Counted from the stretch's first letter, positions 53,079 to 63,623 are shown. The stretch is DNA of 64,000 nt from Coleofasciculus sp040219735 (GCA_040219735.1 JAVJRX010000144.1); one strand, 5' to 3'. The notes: generated by a model not told the origin, from the sequence alone. Program-made: numbers and translations.

Positions 53079-54161
53079 ATGCTTGATTTTGTCATTATTC
53101 TTTTATTCATCCTAGGAGGAGCCGGTGTAGGGTTCGACACCGTTGAATTGCTGCCGCCCTCCGTGCAGGAACAGATCACGAATCTGGAAGCGCTGCGCTG
53201 GATTTTAGCCAGTTTTACCGCCATTATCGGTTTTGCGGTTGGGTTAACCGTGCAGGTGACCTATCGTCGTTTGGAAAAGCAGGTGCGCCAACTGCCAATT
53301 GAGGTAATTTTAACCCGGGCAGTCGGTTTGGTGTTGGGGCTGCTGTTAGCGAATTTAATGCTAGCACCGATTTTCTTACTGCCTTTTCCCTCTGAGTTTG
53401 CCTTTATCAAGCCCCTAGCGGCAATTTTGGGCAGTGTGATGTTTGCCTTTCTGGGAATCAGTTTGGCAGATACCCACGGTCGGACTTTTTTGCGACTTAT
53501 TAATCCGAACAGCTTGGACACGATATTGGTGGCAGAAGGGACGCTCAAAGCGGCAGCGAGTAAGGTACTGGACACAAGCTGTATTATTGATGGTCGCATT
53601 GAGGAACTGTTGAATACAGGGTTTGTCGAGGGTCAAATCCTGATCCCCCAGTTTGTGTTGCAGGAGTTGCAGCAGCTCGCTGATGCAGCGAATGATCAAA
53701 AGCGGATTCGGGGACGACGTGGGTTGGATATTCTCAAGGCAATGCAAACGGCTTATCCGGAACGCCTGATTATTCACCCGGCTGATTATTATGAGGATAT
53801 TCAGACGGTGGATGCCAAATTGGTGCGGTTTACTCAGGACATTAATGGCACGCTTTTGACCAATGATTACAATTTGAGTAAAGTGGCTAATTTGCAAAAA
53901 GTCCCTGTACTCAATGTCAATGACTTGGCTCACGCTATGCGTCCGATTTATCTACCGGGTGATAGTCTGGAACTGAAAATCCTCAAGGAGGGGAAAGAAC
54001 CCTCTCAAGGCGTGGGTTACCTAGATGATGGCACGATGGTGGTTGTAGAAGAAGGACGTAACTACCTCGGCGCTGAAATGCGGGTTGTGGTGACCTCTGC
54101 TTTACAGACTTCTGCCGGACGGATGATTTTTGCTCGTCCTCAAGCTTCTGTGGCGGCGTGA
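53079..54161 (+). CDS. Membrane-anchored PIN/TRAM domain protein
   Basis: Protein of 360 residues. Four hydrophobic helices (about 1-15, 44-62, 82-105, 112-130) precede a PIN nuclease domain (about 160-290) with acidic residues in LDTSCIIDGRIEE, VLQELQQLAD, VDAKLVRF and LLTNDYNLSKVA. A TRAM RNA-binding domain follows (about 295-350, GDSLELKILKEG). The layout matches YacL/PIN-TRAM proteins of Firmicutes and cyanobacteria, putative ribonucleases at the membrane. The active-site acids are present. Confidence 0.93.
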   Translation: MLDFVIILLFILGGAGVGFDTVELLPPSVQEQITNLEALRWILASFTAIIGFAVGLTVQVTYRRLEKQVRQLPIEVILTRAVGLVLGLLLANLMLAPIFLLPFPSEFAFIKPLAAILGSVMFAFLGISLADTHGRTFLRLINPNSLDTILVAEGTLKAAASKVLDTSCIIDGRIEELLNTGFVEGQILIPQFVLQELQQLADAANDQKRIRGRRGLDILKAMQTAYPERLIIHPADYYEDIQTVDAKLVRFTQDINGTLLTNDYNLSKVANLQKVPVLNVNDLAHAMRPIYLPGDSLELKILKEGKEPSQGVGYLDDGTMVVVEEGRNYLGAEMRVVVTSALQTSAGRMIFARPQASVAA

Positions 54162-54345
54162 AGCCATAAATCGGCTGCGGTTGAGGTGGCTTATACTTCT
54201 GGAAACGGTGCTGGAAAATCAGCATCGTTTTTGATCAGTTGTCTAACTAATCTCTAGGAAGGAACACTGCTGTGTAAGAATGGTTTAGGATTGTCAGAGA
54301 AATTTCTGGCAAGATGTAGGCTGTTTAAGAGAAAACGAGCTTTTT

Positions 54346-54567
54346 ATGAAAGTTGGCGATCGCGTTCGAGTTAAGACATCTGTTATTGTTTACCACAATC
54401 CTGCCCACCGCAATGAGCCGTTTGATATCAAGGGTACGGAAGGCGAAGTCATTGCTATCGTTACGGAATGGCAAGGGCGACCTGTGAGCGCTAACTTACC
54501 GATTCAGGTCAAATTTGATAAAAAGTTTCGCGGTCACTTCCGGGAAGATGAGTTAGAAGTGGTATGA
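54346..54567 (+). CDS. ftrV: Ferredoxin-thioredoxin reductase, variable chain
   Basis: Protein of 73 residues, MKVGDRVRVKTSVIVYHNPA, an SH3-like barrel that caps and stabilises the catalytic chain (FtrC) of the light-linked reductase in oxygenic phototrophs. The pattern EPFDIKGTEGEVI and GHFREDELEVV is diagnostic. The catalytic chain gene is not in this window, as is usual in cyanobacteria. Confidence 0.95.
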   Translation: MKVGDRVRVKTSVIVYHNPAHRNEPFDIKGTEGEVIAIVTEWQGRPVSANLPIQVKFDKKFRGHFREDELEVV

Positions 54568-54673
54568 ATGTTCAGTTCTTCTCAACAAAATCAGTCAGTT
54601 GCTCGGTGAAAATACCTATCCTAGTCAGCTTTTTTGTTGACGGTTAACGGCGTATTATTATTCATTTGAATCA

Positions 54674-54895
54674 TTAGCGACGGCGACAGAACCACCTAAA
54701 CAGGTTGATGTCGCCTTGCATTTTTTGGAGTTCTTGTTGGTGGCGTTTGGCGGTTTGGCGATACCATTGGCAGTAGGACTGGAATTCTTGGCGATACTGG
54801 GTTTCTCGGTGGAACTCGTAGGTGAGTTGGTAGGTGGCAAAAATATCCGCAGCAGGTGGAGGAGTGGGGACAATTTGGCGGAATTCCTCTGACAT
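54674..54895 (-). CDS. Small hypothetical protein
   Basis: Protein of 73 residues, MSEEFRQIVPTPPPAADIFA, then a helical, Gln/Tyr/Arg-rich body (REFQ-type residues such as YRQEFQSYCQWYRQTAKRHQ) ending RWFCRRR. Codon use and the amphipathic pattern look real; an overlapping frame of 87 codons on the same strand does not. No family recognised. It converges on ftrV. Confidence 0.65.
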   Translation of the reverse strand: MSEEFRQIVPTPPPAADIFATYQLTYEFHRETQYRQEFQSYCQWYRQTAKRHQQELQKMQGDINLFRWFCRRR

Positions 54896-55149
54896 GGATT
54901 AAAGAGTATTGGGTTTAGCACAAGTCAACGACCACGATGTTTAGTGTAACAGGCTCGGTCAGGATATGTTCACTATGCTGATAGATTTAGCGAATTTATT
55001 GGTTATCTGTATGGAAATCCAATTAAAGTTAGACTAGAAAAACTTAGAGTAACTGCAAAGATGATCGGGGGATCATGTCATTCTCATTACTAAAGTTTCA
55101 GTAGCACATTAGTGCTTAAGTCAGCGCTATTTAGCTTAGGGTAATATTC

Positions 55150-56931
55150 ATGCAAAAACAAGCTCTAGCGATCGCATCTGTTTTATTATCTACCCTGTTG
55201 CCGCTCGATGCTTCGGCACAGAAATTTGAGGAGTTTTACATCTTTGGCGATAGTCTCTCAGACGTTGGTAACAGATTTGAAAGCTCTCAAGGTCTCTTCC
55301 CTCCTAGCCCTCCCTATTTTGAGGGACGTTTTACTAACGGCTTGGTCTGGGTGGAAGTTCTCGGATTAGAGTTAGGAATTGATAACAATCCAGCTAATAA
55401 CTTTGCCCTTGGTGGTGCAACCTCAGAGGACGTGCTGGAGCAGGTTATTGAGTTGACCACCACAAGGCAACCACTCGATTCCAATGGTCTTTATACTGTT
55501 TGGGGCGGCGCCAACGACTACCTCGACGTAGCTCCAGGCACAAACCCAACAGATATAGACACGACAACCACGGTCAACACCCTATCTAATGCGGTGACAA
55601 CGCTGATTGCAAACGGTGCTGAAACGATTATAGTAGTCAACCTGCCAGATTTGGGAAGGACGCCTCTAAGATTAACCTCTCCCTTTCCTCCCGACGCCAT
55701 CACCGCCGCAGTCAATCAATACAACCGCAACTTAAATGCAGCTATGCAAATGTTAGCTCAAAACCGTGAAGTTCAGATCATACCGCTCGATGTCAATGCT
55801 CTGGTTAATGAAGTTCTCGCCGAGCCAGCCAGATACGGCATAACAAACGTGACCGAACCTTGCTTAAATGATGCAACAGATACGGTTTGTCCCAACCCCG
55901 ACGAGTATTTTTTTTGGGATGAAATTCATCCGACTGCTGCCGTTCATGAGCTGCTTGGAGAAGCGGCTTTGGCAGTGCTGATTAGTCCTCAAACAGTTAT
56001 CCCCCAAGCCGACATTGCCTTAAGCGTTGCTCGCAGGCAGACTCAAACGATTGACGCTCGGTTGCGGTCCCTGCGAGGTGTCCGCGAAACTCCCCCCGAA
56101 CAACGGGTCGGTGCCTTCGTGAACGGTGACATCAACTTCGGCGATAAAGATACCAGCAATAGCGAACCGGGTTATGATTTGACAACAACAGGCATTACTG
56201 CTGGCATTGACTATCGCGTCACGGGCGACCTAGCGATGGGAGTTGCTGTCGGTCACCTCAGCAATGACACCGAACTTGATGATGACCTTGGCGAGGTTGA
56301 AGTTGATGGTTATGCCGTTTCTATCTATGGCAACTATGTTCGGGGTAACTTTTATACGGATGCCGTTGTCAGTTATGGTTGGAATGACTATGAGATAACC
56401 CGCCAAATCGAATTCGACAACCGCAGGGCTACTGCTGACACGGACGGGAACCAGCTATCGGTCAAAGTGAACGGTGGTTACAATACCAGATTGGGCAACT
56501 TTTCTTATGGACCAACCCTAGGAGTTGGCTATGATCGCGTCGAAATTGATGATTACACTGAGGAAGGTGCTCTTAGCCTCAACATGAAAGTCCAAGACCA
56601 AGAAGTGGAATCGCTGGTTCTCAGTGCGGGCGTTCAGGCGGCTTATGTGTTCAAAGCTGGCAACACTACAGTGACACCCAATATCCGGGCAAGTTACGAA
56701 CACCAGTTCGCCAACGACAGCCGCGAAATCGAGACGGAACTCCTCACCCAACCCGGCATCCCGATGCGGGCGACTACAGACGACCCCGATCGCGATTACG
56801 TCAGATTAGGGGCTGGAGTGGACGTGCAGTTTTCCCAGAATTTTTCCAGCGCGATCGATTACGAAACTGTCGTCGGGCGCGAAGACTACACCGACCATAG
56901 GGTTAGAGCACAACTGCGCTACCAATTCTAA
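55150..56931 (+). CDS. GDSL esterase autotransporter
   Basis: Outer-membrane autotransporter of 593 residues. Signal peptide (cleavage near ASAQ, residue 24), then an SGNH/GDSL hydrolase passenger (about 25-290) with GDSLSD (nucleophile Ser), the Gly of FALGGATSEDV, GANDYL (oxyanion Asn) and catalytic Asp/His in WDEIHPTAA. A short helical linker leads to a beta-barrel translocator (about 325-593) made of alternating strands and ending with the typical terminal Phe (LRYQF). It should display a lipase or esterase on the cell surface. All catalytic residues are present. Confidence 0.95.
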   Translation: MQKQALAIASVLLSTLLPLDASAQKFEEFYIFGDSLSDVGNRFESSQGLFPPSPPYFEGRFTNGLVWVEVLGLELGIDNNPANNFALGGATSEDVLEQVIELTTTRQPLDSNGLYTVWGGANDYLDVAPGTNPTDIDTTTTVNTLSNAVTTLIANGAETIIVVNLPDLGRTPLRLTSPFPPDAITAAVNQYNRNLNAAMQMLAQNREVQIIPLDVNALVNEVLAEPARYGITNVTEPCLNDATDTVCPNPDEYFFWDEIHPTAAVHELLGEAALAVLISPQTVIPQADIALSVARRQTQTIDARLRSLRGVRETPPEQRVGAFVNGDINFGDKDTSNSEPGYDLTTTGITAGIDYRVTGDLAMGVAVGHLSNDTELDDDLGEVEVDGYAVSIYGNYVRGNFYTDAVVSYGWNDYEITRQIEFDNRRATADTDGNQLSVKVNGGYNTRLGNFSYGPTLGVGYDRVEIDDYTEEGALSLNMKVQDQEVESLVLSAGVQAAYVFKAGNTTVTPNIRASYEHQFANDSREIETELLTQPGIPMRATTDDPDRDYVRLGAGVDVQFSQNFSSAIDYETVVGREDYTDHRVRAQLRYQF

Positions 56932-56998
56932 ACAACACCTAAACAACACAGATGTTTTATAATTGCCAATCTGAGGTCAAGCACTCAAGAATAGTGAA

Positions 56999-57025
56999 AA
57001 AGGCTCTCTATTTCTAGGGAGCCTT
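56999..57025. terminator. Terminator between convergent genes
   Basis: aaaggctctcta / tagggagccttt stem with a ttc loop, with A-rich and T-rich flanks. It lies 68 bp after the esterase stop and before the stop of convergent transketolase. Confidence 0.7.
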
Positions 57026-57206
57026 TCTGATTGTAAGTGGTCGAACATAAATAAACGGTACTGTATCAAGACATTAAAAATGCTTGTCACCTTTACCTCA
57101 AGAGAGGCTGGGTGATGTTTACAAAACTTTATACAGCACCCAAAAGTTTTGTCCGACTACTTAGGGATACGGCAGTTCCGTTTCCCTACGACTGAAATTA
57201 CTATCC

Positions 57207-59225
57207 TTAAAGCGCCTTAGCCTTAGCCACGATATTATCTACCGTGTAGCCAAACTTCTCTAAAGCAACCTCACCGGGAGCCGATACGCCAAAGTGATCA
57301 ATACTAATCGTGTCACCTTCAGCGCCAACATAGCGACACCAGCCAAAGCTAGAACCCGCTTCCACTGCTAGGCGCTTGGTTACGGCTTTCGGTAGTACAG
57401 ATTCCCGATAGCTTTCATCCTGTTCCTCAAACAGTTCCCAGCTTGGCATCGAAACCACGCGGACTTTCTTGCCTTCACCCCGGAGTTTTTCCGCCGCATC
57501 AACACAGATGTGAACTTCGGAACCTGTGCCAATTAAGATGATGTCGGGTGTGCCATCGCTATCAGATAGGATGTAAGCACCTTGGGCGACAGCATCAATC
57601 GAACTTCCGTCTAGGTTAGGTAGCCCTTGCCGGGACAATGCTAACAGACTCGGTGTTGACATTCCATTGGCAGGTTTTGCCTTCTCAATGGCTATCTTGT
57701 ATGCACCAGAGGTTTCATTGCCATCCGCCGGACGAAGTACGATTAAGTTGGGAATCGCTCGCAGGGTGGGAATATGCTCAATCGGTTGGTGCGTCGGACC
57801 ATCTTCCCCTAATGCTACAGAATCATGGGTCATTACCCAGATTACCCCGGCATGGGATAGGGCAGACAGGCGAATCGCTCCCCGCATGTAGTCGGTGAAG
57901 ACTAAGAAGGTGGCACCGTAGGGAATCAACCCAGACTTATGCAGGGCAATCCCATTACAAATCGCTCCCATGCCATGTTCGCGAACCCCAAAGCGGAGGT
58001 TGCGGTTTTCATAAGCGCCTTTTTGGAAATCCTTTGAGGATTTGAGTAAGGTTTTGTTGGAAGGGGCTAAGTCAGCCGAACCGCCAATCAGTTCCGGTAA
58101 TACCCCAGCCATGACGTTGAGGATTGTGCCAGATAGATTCCGAGTGGCATCTTTCTTATCCTCAGGTGTATAGGAAGGTAGGACTTTCTCCCAACCGTCG
58201 GGCAGCTTACCACTGACCATCCGTTCTAATAAAGCGGCTTCCTCACCGTATTCAGCTTTATAACGGGTGAAGAGTTTGTTCCATTCTTCTTCATATTGGG
58301 CACCGCGATCAACTGCTTTGCGGAAATGCTTCAGGGCGTCTTCGGGTACCTCGAAGGCGGGATAATTCCAACCCATATGGTCACGAGTGGCTTGTACTTC
58401 ATCAGCACCTAAGGCTGCACCGTGTACGTCATGGGTATTGGCTTTATTGGGAGAGCCGAAACCAATGGTTGTGGTGACTTTAATTAAGGAAGGCTTATCG
58501 GTTACCGCTTTAGCCGCTTCAATTGCCTTATGAATCGCGTCCAAGTTGGTGTTACCATCGGGAACATGCTGGACGTGCCAACCATAGGCTTCAAAGCGCT
58601 TGCCCACATCTTCCGTAAAGGCAAGGTCGGTGGAACCGTCAATGGAGATATGGTTATCATCGTAAAGGGCAATCAGTTTGCCTAGTCCCAGGTGTCCTGC
58701 CAGAGAACAGGCTTCTCCTGAGACACCCTCCATATTGCAACCATCACCTAAGATGACGTAGGTGTAGTGGTCGATAATTTGGCAATCGGGTTTATTAAAC
58801 TTGGCGGCTAAATGTGCCTCTGCCATCGCTAAACCGACACCATTGGCAATCCCTTGTCCTAATGGTCCGGTGGTAACTTCTACCCCTTCAGTCATGAAGT
58901 TTTCCGGGTGACCAGGAGTTTTGGAGTCCAACTGGCGGAACTGCTTGATATCATCGAGGCTGACGCTATCGTAACCTGTTAGATAGAGCAAGGCATACTG
59001 TAACATACAGCCATGACCCGCAGACAAAACAAAGCGATCGCGGTTTAACCAGTAGGGATTTTTCGGGTTGTACCGCATCAGGCGATCCCACAGCACAAAC
59101 GCCATCGGTGCTGCGCCCATTGGCAATCCGGGATGACCGGAGTTTGCTTTCTCTACGGCGTCTATCGCCAGAAAGCGGATGGAATTAATACAAAGTTCTT
59201 CGACAGATTGGGTTGCAACGACCAT
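57207..59225 (-). CDS. tkt: Transketolase
   Basis: Thiamine diphosphate enzyme of 672 residues in the Calvin cycle and pentose phosphate pathway. It moves two-carbon ketol units between sugar phosphates. Features: NSGHPGLPMGAAPMA, the thiamine-binding GDGCNMEG followed by a conserved metal-binding Asn, FREHGMGAICNGIA, and the substrate-binding HDSVALGEDGPTHQP. The length and ends match cyanobacterial enzymes. Single gene on the minus strand. Confidence 0.99.
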   Translation of the reverse strand: MVVATQSVEELCINSIRFLAIDAVEKANSGHPGLPMGAAPMAFVLWDRLMRYNPKNPYWLNRDRFVLSAGHGCMLQYALLYLTGYDSVSLDDIKQFRQLDSKTPGHPENFMTEGVEVTTGPLGQGIANGVGLAMAEAHLAAKFNKPDCQIIDHYTYVILGDGCNMEGVSGEACSLAGHLGLGKLIALYDDNHISIDGSTDLAFTEDVGKRFEAYGWHVQHVPDGNTNLDAIHKAIEAAKAVTDKPSLIKVTTTIGFGSPNKANTHDVHGAALGADEVQATRDHMGWNYPAFEVPEDALKHFRKAVDRGAQYEEEWNKLFTRYKAEYGEEAALLERMVSGKLPDGWEKVLPSYTPEDKKDATRNLSGTILNVMAGVLPELIGGSADLAPSNKTLLKSSKDFQKGAYENRNLRFGVREHGMGAICNGIALHKSGLIPYGATFLVFTDYMRGAIRLSALSHAGVIWVMTHDSVALGEDGPTHQPIEHIPTLRAIPNLIVLRPADGNETSGAYKIAIEKAKPANGMSTPSLLALSRQGLPNLDGSSIDAVAQGAYILSDSDGTPDIILIGTGSEVHICVDAAEKLRGEGKKVRVVSMPSWELFEEQDESYRESVLPKAVTKRLAVEAGSSFGWCRYVGAEGDTISIDHFGVSAPGEVALEKFGYTVDNIVAKAKAL

Positions 59226-59431
59226 AGGTGTTATGTAATGACTCCAGGAAACTAGGGTTTAACGCAAAATTACTTCCGTAAAGCAAAGGTTACTCTTTCC
59301 CCAAGGATACTCTCATCATCCCATTAGGGGGATCGATGATCAAGAGTCTCTGGTATAAGCTGGACTCAAATTTGAGGATTGGGTTGAATGGGCAGGACAA
59401 GTTGTTCTGTATATGTTTACACAGTATAAAT

Positions 59432-59459
59432 GTAGGGGCGCATAGCCATGCGCCCCTAC
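59432..59459. repeat. Inverted repeat gtaggggcgcat-agcc-atgcgcccctac
   Basis: A perfect 12-bp stem with a 4-nt loop, just downstream of the large repeat protein's stop (minus strand). Similar half-sites occur near 33016 and 1731. It may end the transcript or be a dispersed palindrome. Confidence 0.7.
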
Positions 59460-59494
59460 TGGGATAATTTATTCGGTTGAGAACCTAGAACAAA

Positions 59495-62098
59495 TTACAA
59501 CACTTCGGTGTAATGGAATGTAACTTTCTCGCCAAATCGGTCAAAACGTCCATCAATTGTCGCTTCTGCGGTCGCCCGAATTGGGTCAGAGACAGCACCA
59601 TCAAAGGTGGACTTGTAGCCGACATAGACTGAGGAACCGAAGACAATTGAGGTATTAAATAGCTCTGTTGACGGATCGCGGTCAGTAAGCAGCGTTTCGT
59701 TGGAGTCGAGTATACCATTGGGATTGCTGTCAATCCAGAACTGGTTACTGTAGCCCAATTCTGTGGGTAGCCAGCTCTTCTTATTACCCTTGCTCCCTTC
59801 GACTTGTTCCTCGTAACCCATATTCAAGGAATCAACCTTGACATCAACCGGATCACCGCTAGCATTGACAATGCGGAAGTTACCAGAGAGCATATCACCA
59901 TTACGGATTCCGGTGAGGGAATCAATCTCGATACTGCGCTGATTCTTCTGGAAAACATCGACTACAGCATCGTCATCGTCAGAGGCTTGATTGCCTTCAT
60001 CATCCGTACCGTTGGCGATGATGGTATTTGTGGGATCTTCCCAAGGATTTAATTCACCGGGTGCATAGGATGTCGTATAGTCGAAGGTGAAGGCTTCACC
60101 AGGGTTGAGGACGATATCCCCTGTATTCCCTGCGGCTTGCCAATCGGCTAAAGCATCAGTAATCCGATCAACGGTTTGCACTTCAGTGGTTTGCTGGATA
60201 CCATCGCCGTTATTGTCTATCCAGAGCGTGTCTGGTAGGGACGTAATTGTGACTGGGTCGTAGTCAGCGCTATTGGGGTCACTGTTATTGGTGATGGTTA
60301 CCGTGTAGGTGACATCAGCACCCACATCCTCGCGGATACTTGTCGTGCTAGCCGTCTTGATCACACTAATTTCTGGGAGAGCATCGCCGTAGTAGTTGGC
60401 ATCATCGCTGTCGGTTAGAGGAGCCTGGTTACCCAGATCATCGGTGTAGGTAGCATTGACAGTAGCCGTGTTGGTGTGAGGTCCGGCTTCCCAGGTGGCG
60501 CCGTTGAAGGTGTACACAAATTCGTCAGCACCGCCTGCAACACCATCATTGGCGGCGAGGTCAAAGGGTGCGAGATTCAGAGCAAAGTCGCTATCGGATA
60601 GGGTGACTCCAGTCAAAGCCACATTACCCGTGTTCTGGACTACGAACTTGAAGATGGGATCACCGTTACCTTCGGTTAGTAAAGGACCGGTTGGGTTATC
60701 TGCATCAACAAAGGTGTTACCACCATCAACGGAGACGTATTTCTCTACGTCAATGCTGGGGTCAGCACCGAAGTAGTTACTGGGGTCATCATCCGTAACG
60801 TTCTCCGTATTCCCTAAATCATCGGTGTAATTTCCTGTAACTGTTCCCAAGTTGCTGTAATCACCAGCTTGAGCAGTTCCATTGCCTTGGTAAGTCCAGG
60901 TTTCACCCACATCTAAGATGCTGTCGCTGTCAGTATCACCACTGACATAGGTGGGAGTAAAGTCGTCAGACGTATCATTTACTGTGCCATTATCATCCAT
61001 GACACTGACATTGGAGATGCCAACATTTCCGGCATTGCTAACGCTGTATGTCCAGTTAACATTTGTGCCTGCTAGAATTTCTTGACCATCTGCACCATTG
61101 GTGACTTTATCGATGGCAATGGCGGGATTAGCACCGAAGTAGTGCGCCTCATCCATGTCACTGACGGTTGTTTGACCATCAGTTCCTGAAGTCGTTGCTG
61201 TGTTGGCGTGCTGACCAGATTGCCAGGTGGCGCTATTGAAGATAACTTCTGTGGATGCACCGGCGGCTAATGTGCCAATGTCGTATTGATTATTACCACT
61301 GGTTAAGTCTCCAGTGAGTCCATCTAAGCTGAAGTCGCTATCGGTTAAGTTAACGTTGGTTAGTGCAACGTCACCCGTATTCGTGACGACAAATTTGAAG
61401 AGGGGATTTGTGCCATCTAGGACTTCAGATCCGGTGACACTATCGGCATCTTCCCAGGTTACACCGCCATCAACGGAGACGTATTTCTCTACGTCAATTG
61501 CGGGGTTTGCCGGACCTCCATTATCGGTGATATCGCCAATAACTCCGCCTGTTTTGGCACTCTCTTGACCACCATCTGTGGACTGGAGACGTACATACCA
61601 CTCCGTATTTTCGAGCAGGGTTTCATCAAGATCCTGAGTGGAACTGCTAATCACGAAACTGGCAGTTTGGACGATTCCTTCTCCCGATCCTTGTTCGCTA
61701 AACTTGATGCCAATATCAAAGGGTTCTGCGCCATCAACTTGAAAGCCGGGATCTAAGTTGTTACCACCGGTAACAAGATTGCTATTATCTGTTACTTTTT
61801 CTTCACCGATAACAGACGTTGGGGCAAACGTGCTGAGAGACTGAGTATTACTCTGTTCCGAGCGTTGGATGTTTAAGATCTGTAAGTTTAAAGCATCAGG
61901 GTTGTAAATGCTATTGATATCAAACGCTACACCGAGCAGATCATCTGTACCAGAATTAGAGCTGGGATCTAAGCTGAGTGTAACTTTAAGATCGTTAAAA
62001 CCATCGTTATCAAAGTCTTGACCATATTCAATTGTGACATTGATGAGCTCGTTCGATGCACCAAGTTGTGTTGTGAATTGAGTTGTAAAGATTCCCAT
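59495..62098 (-). CDS. Large surface protein with conserved DUF11-like beta repeats
   Basis: Protein of 867 residues, acidic, without a recognisable N-terminal signal peptide. A first domain (about 1-190) has FDNDGFNDLKVTLSLDPSS. Four related beta-sandwich repeats then follow (about 195-320, 325-440, 445-565, 570-720), each with wording like IDVEKYVSVDGG, VTNTGDVALTNVNLTDSDF or TYSVSNAGNVGISNVSV, as in DUF11-like/DUF7507-like extracellular domains. A distinct C-terminal domain (about 725-867) ends VTFHYTEVL. Asp/Asn-rich turns suggest calcium binding. Type I or another leaderless export route is likely (inference). Function unknown, perhaps adhesion or sheath. Confidence 0.85.
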   Translation of the reverse strand: MGIFTTQFTTQLGASNELINVTIEYGQDFDNDGFNDLKVTLSLDPSSNSGTDDLLGVAFDINSIYNPDALNLQILNIQRSEQSNTQSLSTFAPTSVIGEEKVTDNSNLVTGGNNLDPGFQVDGAEPFDIGIKFSEQGSGEGIVQTASFVISSSTQDLDETLLENTEWYVRLQSTDGGQESAKTGGVIGDITDNGGPANPAIDVEKYVSVDGGVTWEDADSVTGSEVLDGTNPLFKFVVTNTGDVALTNVNLTDSDFSLDGLTGDLTSGNNQYDIGTLAAGASTEVIFNSATWQSGQHANTATTSGTDGQTTVSDMDEAHYFGANPAIAIDKVTNGADGQEILAGTNVNWTYSVSNAGNVGISNVSVMDDNGTVNDTSDDFTPTYVSGDTDSDSILDVGETWTYQGNGTAQAGDYSNLGTVTGNYTDDLGNTENVTDDDPSNYFGADPSIDVEKYVSVDGGNTFVDADNPTGPLLTEGNGDPIFKFVVQNTGNVALTGVTLSDSDFALNLAPFDLAANDGVAGGADEFVYTFNGATWEAGPHTNTATVNATYTDDLGNQAPLTDSDDANYYGDALPEISVIKTASTTSIREDVGADVTYTVTITNNSDPNSADYDPVTITSLPDTLWIDNNGDGIQQTTEVQTVDRITDALADWQAAGNTGDIVLNPGEAFTFDYTTSYAPGELNPWEDPTNTIIANGTDDEGNQASDDDDAVVDVFQKNQRSIEIDSLTGIRNGDMLSGNFRIVNASGDPVDVKVDSLNMGYEEQVEGSKGNKKSWLPTELGYSNQFWIDSNPNGILDSNETLLTDRDPSTELFNTSIVFGSSVYVGYKSTFDGAVSDPIRATAEATIDGRFDRFGEKVTFHYTEVL

Positions 62099-62358
62099 TG
62101 ACGCTTCTTCTCCGTTAGTCTGTGAATAATGTCGTGACGAACTGACTGACTTCGCTAGTCTTGCGAAAGCCAGGTTATTTGGAAAATGGTCAAGGTTTAT
62201 ACATTCCGAGATCTATGAGTTGTGATAAGATAGATCTCAAGAAAAGATACAAAGCCCCTCAATCCAGGTTGGTCAAGGCAAAAAGCCAACCTGTACTGAA
62301 TAGTACATACAAACTAATGTTGGGTTTAAAGGTGTCTATTTCTTTAGCTTTATGTTCA

Positions 62359-62512
62359 GCAGGTTTCTCAGAATCGGCTAATCCTGAGATATTCTGCCTT
62401 GGCTTTTGCAGTCGTGGAACCTGGTACGTTCTACGGCTGCATTATATTTAGCAAGTTTCTCATAATCGGCTAATCCTTTGCAGTCGTGGAACCTGGTACG
62501 TTCTACGGCTGC
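62359..62512. repeat. Imperfect tandem duplication
   Basis: Two copies of gcaggtttctcagaatcggc / gcaagtttctcataatcggc … tttgcagtcgtggaacctgg tacgttctacggctgcat, the second (62449-62512) lacking about 20 bp present in the first (62359-62443). The 34-bp gcagtcgtggaacctggtac part is identical. Confidence 0.85.
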
Positions 62513-63329
62513 ATTCTTTGGGCTAAAGACAATGGACGACAACCAGATAAGCTGGATTTGTAAACTTTTGTTAATCTTCCTCAATTTATCTTAAACCGAA
62601 ATCCATTTTTTTAGCAACCTTTTTTAGATTAAATCTTTTTAACTTGATTGTTTCTAGTGTCCCCTAGATTTTACCTACGACTTTTTAATTCAGTTTGCTA
62701 TGCTCATTTGCTTTTGTCTTGCCGATTGCCCTGGGAAACTAATGATAAAGGCAGTCACTCCAGTTTGTCGTCAATCAGTTTTACAAGAGTGGTAAAATCG
62801 CAATCCTTTCTAGATAAGCGTTTCAGCCTCATTGTTCTCAAACATCATTTAGACGGGCGATAGCGCTCATGAGTTTTTCTCTGACTTACCTAACATATTG
62901 AACCTTAAAGGTGAAAATATGGTGAAGATTGGAAAATTCTTTTCGGATTTGAATTGAGCCAATTTTCCATACCCATTCTGTTAGCTACAGCCGATAAAAA
63001 GACTATAGCCATACTCAGTTGTTGTGCGTTTTATCAGCACGTTATAGCTATGGATACCCTCTCTATTGCCCGTTGTCAATGACTACAGACGATAGAACAA
63101 AGCCCCAACGCTCTAAATGTTGTTACCTGGAAAGGAAAGTGATAGAAATAATACCCAAATGATACGACTAAGGAAACACGGCTTGGAATAGTGTATTACG
63201 ACTGTCTTTCACGCAGAGACGATGCATGGACAGTTCGGTATCAAGTGTTTTGGTATCACATATAGGAAGACAAATTATTACCTAGCACGCTGAGGTCGAG
63301 AAAGGTTCAGTGCAGAAAGAAGAGAGATG

Positions 63330-63350
63330 AAAAACCGCTGTCCGGTTTTT
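63330..63350 (+). terminator. Hairpin followed by T-run
   Basis: aaaaaccg / cggttttt with a 5-nt loop. It looks like a rho-independent terminator on the plus strand (and nearly so on the minus), but no gene is seen ending here. Confidence 0.5.
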
Positions 63351-63623
63351 TGATGGCTTTGAGGGCTTGCGCGTTTTGATTAATGGGGTTGCACCAGTTT
63401 TCCATGTCGCTACTTCTCCCTGAGGTTGACAGTTGTGCCACAACCCTCTTGGGATAGAGATTTGTGATTGGTAAACATTAGTATATATCTAAAGGAGGCG
63501 ATCGCACAATATATTTTTCGAGAACTGAAGAACTATGGGGGAGAGGGGGATGTGGCGAAGATCGCTGATAGGAGGGAGATAGAGGGAGAAGGATATGGGG
63601 GAGTAGGGGTTTGCTCATTCCCG

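Noticed and set aside
53130..53145. tRNA T-arm-like ggttcgacacc
   Set aside because: It lies inside the PIN/TRAM coding region with no acceptor stem partner.
54658..54921. 87-codon frame overlapping the small gene at 54674
   Set aside because: Same strand, different frame, Pro/Ser/Asn-rich with no protein-like pattern; the 73-residue frame is better.
62378..62584. Minus-strand frame with AAVERTRFHDCK twice
   Set aside because: The repetition comes from the noncoding tandem duplication, not from a protein repeat.
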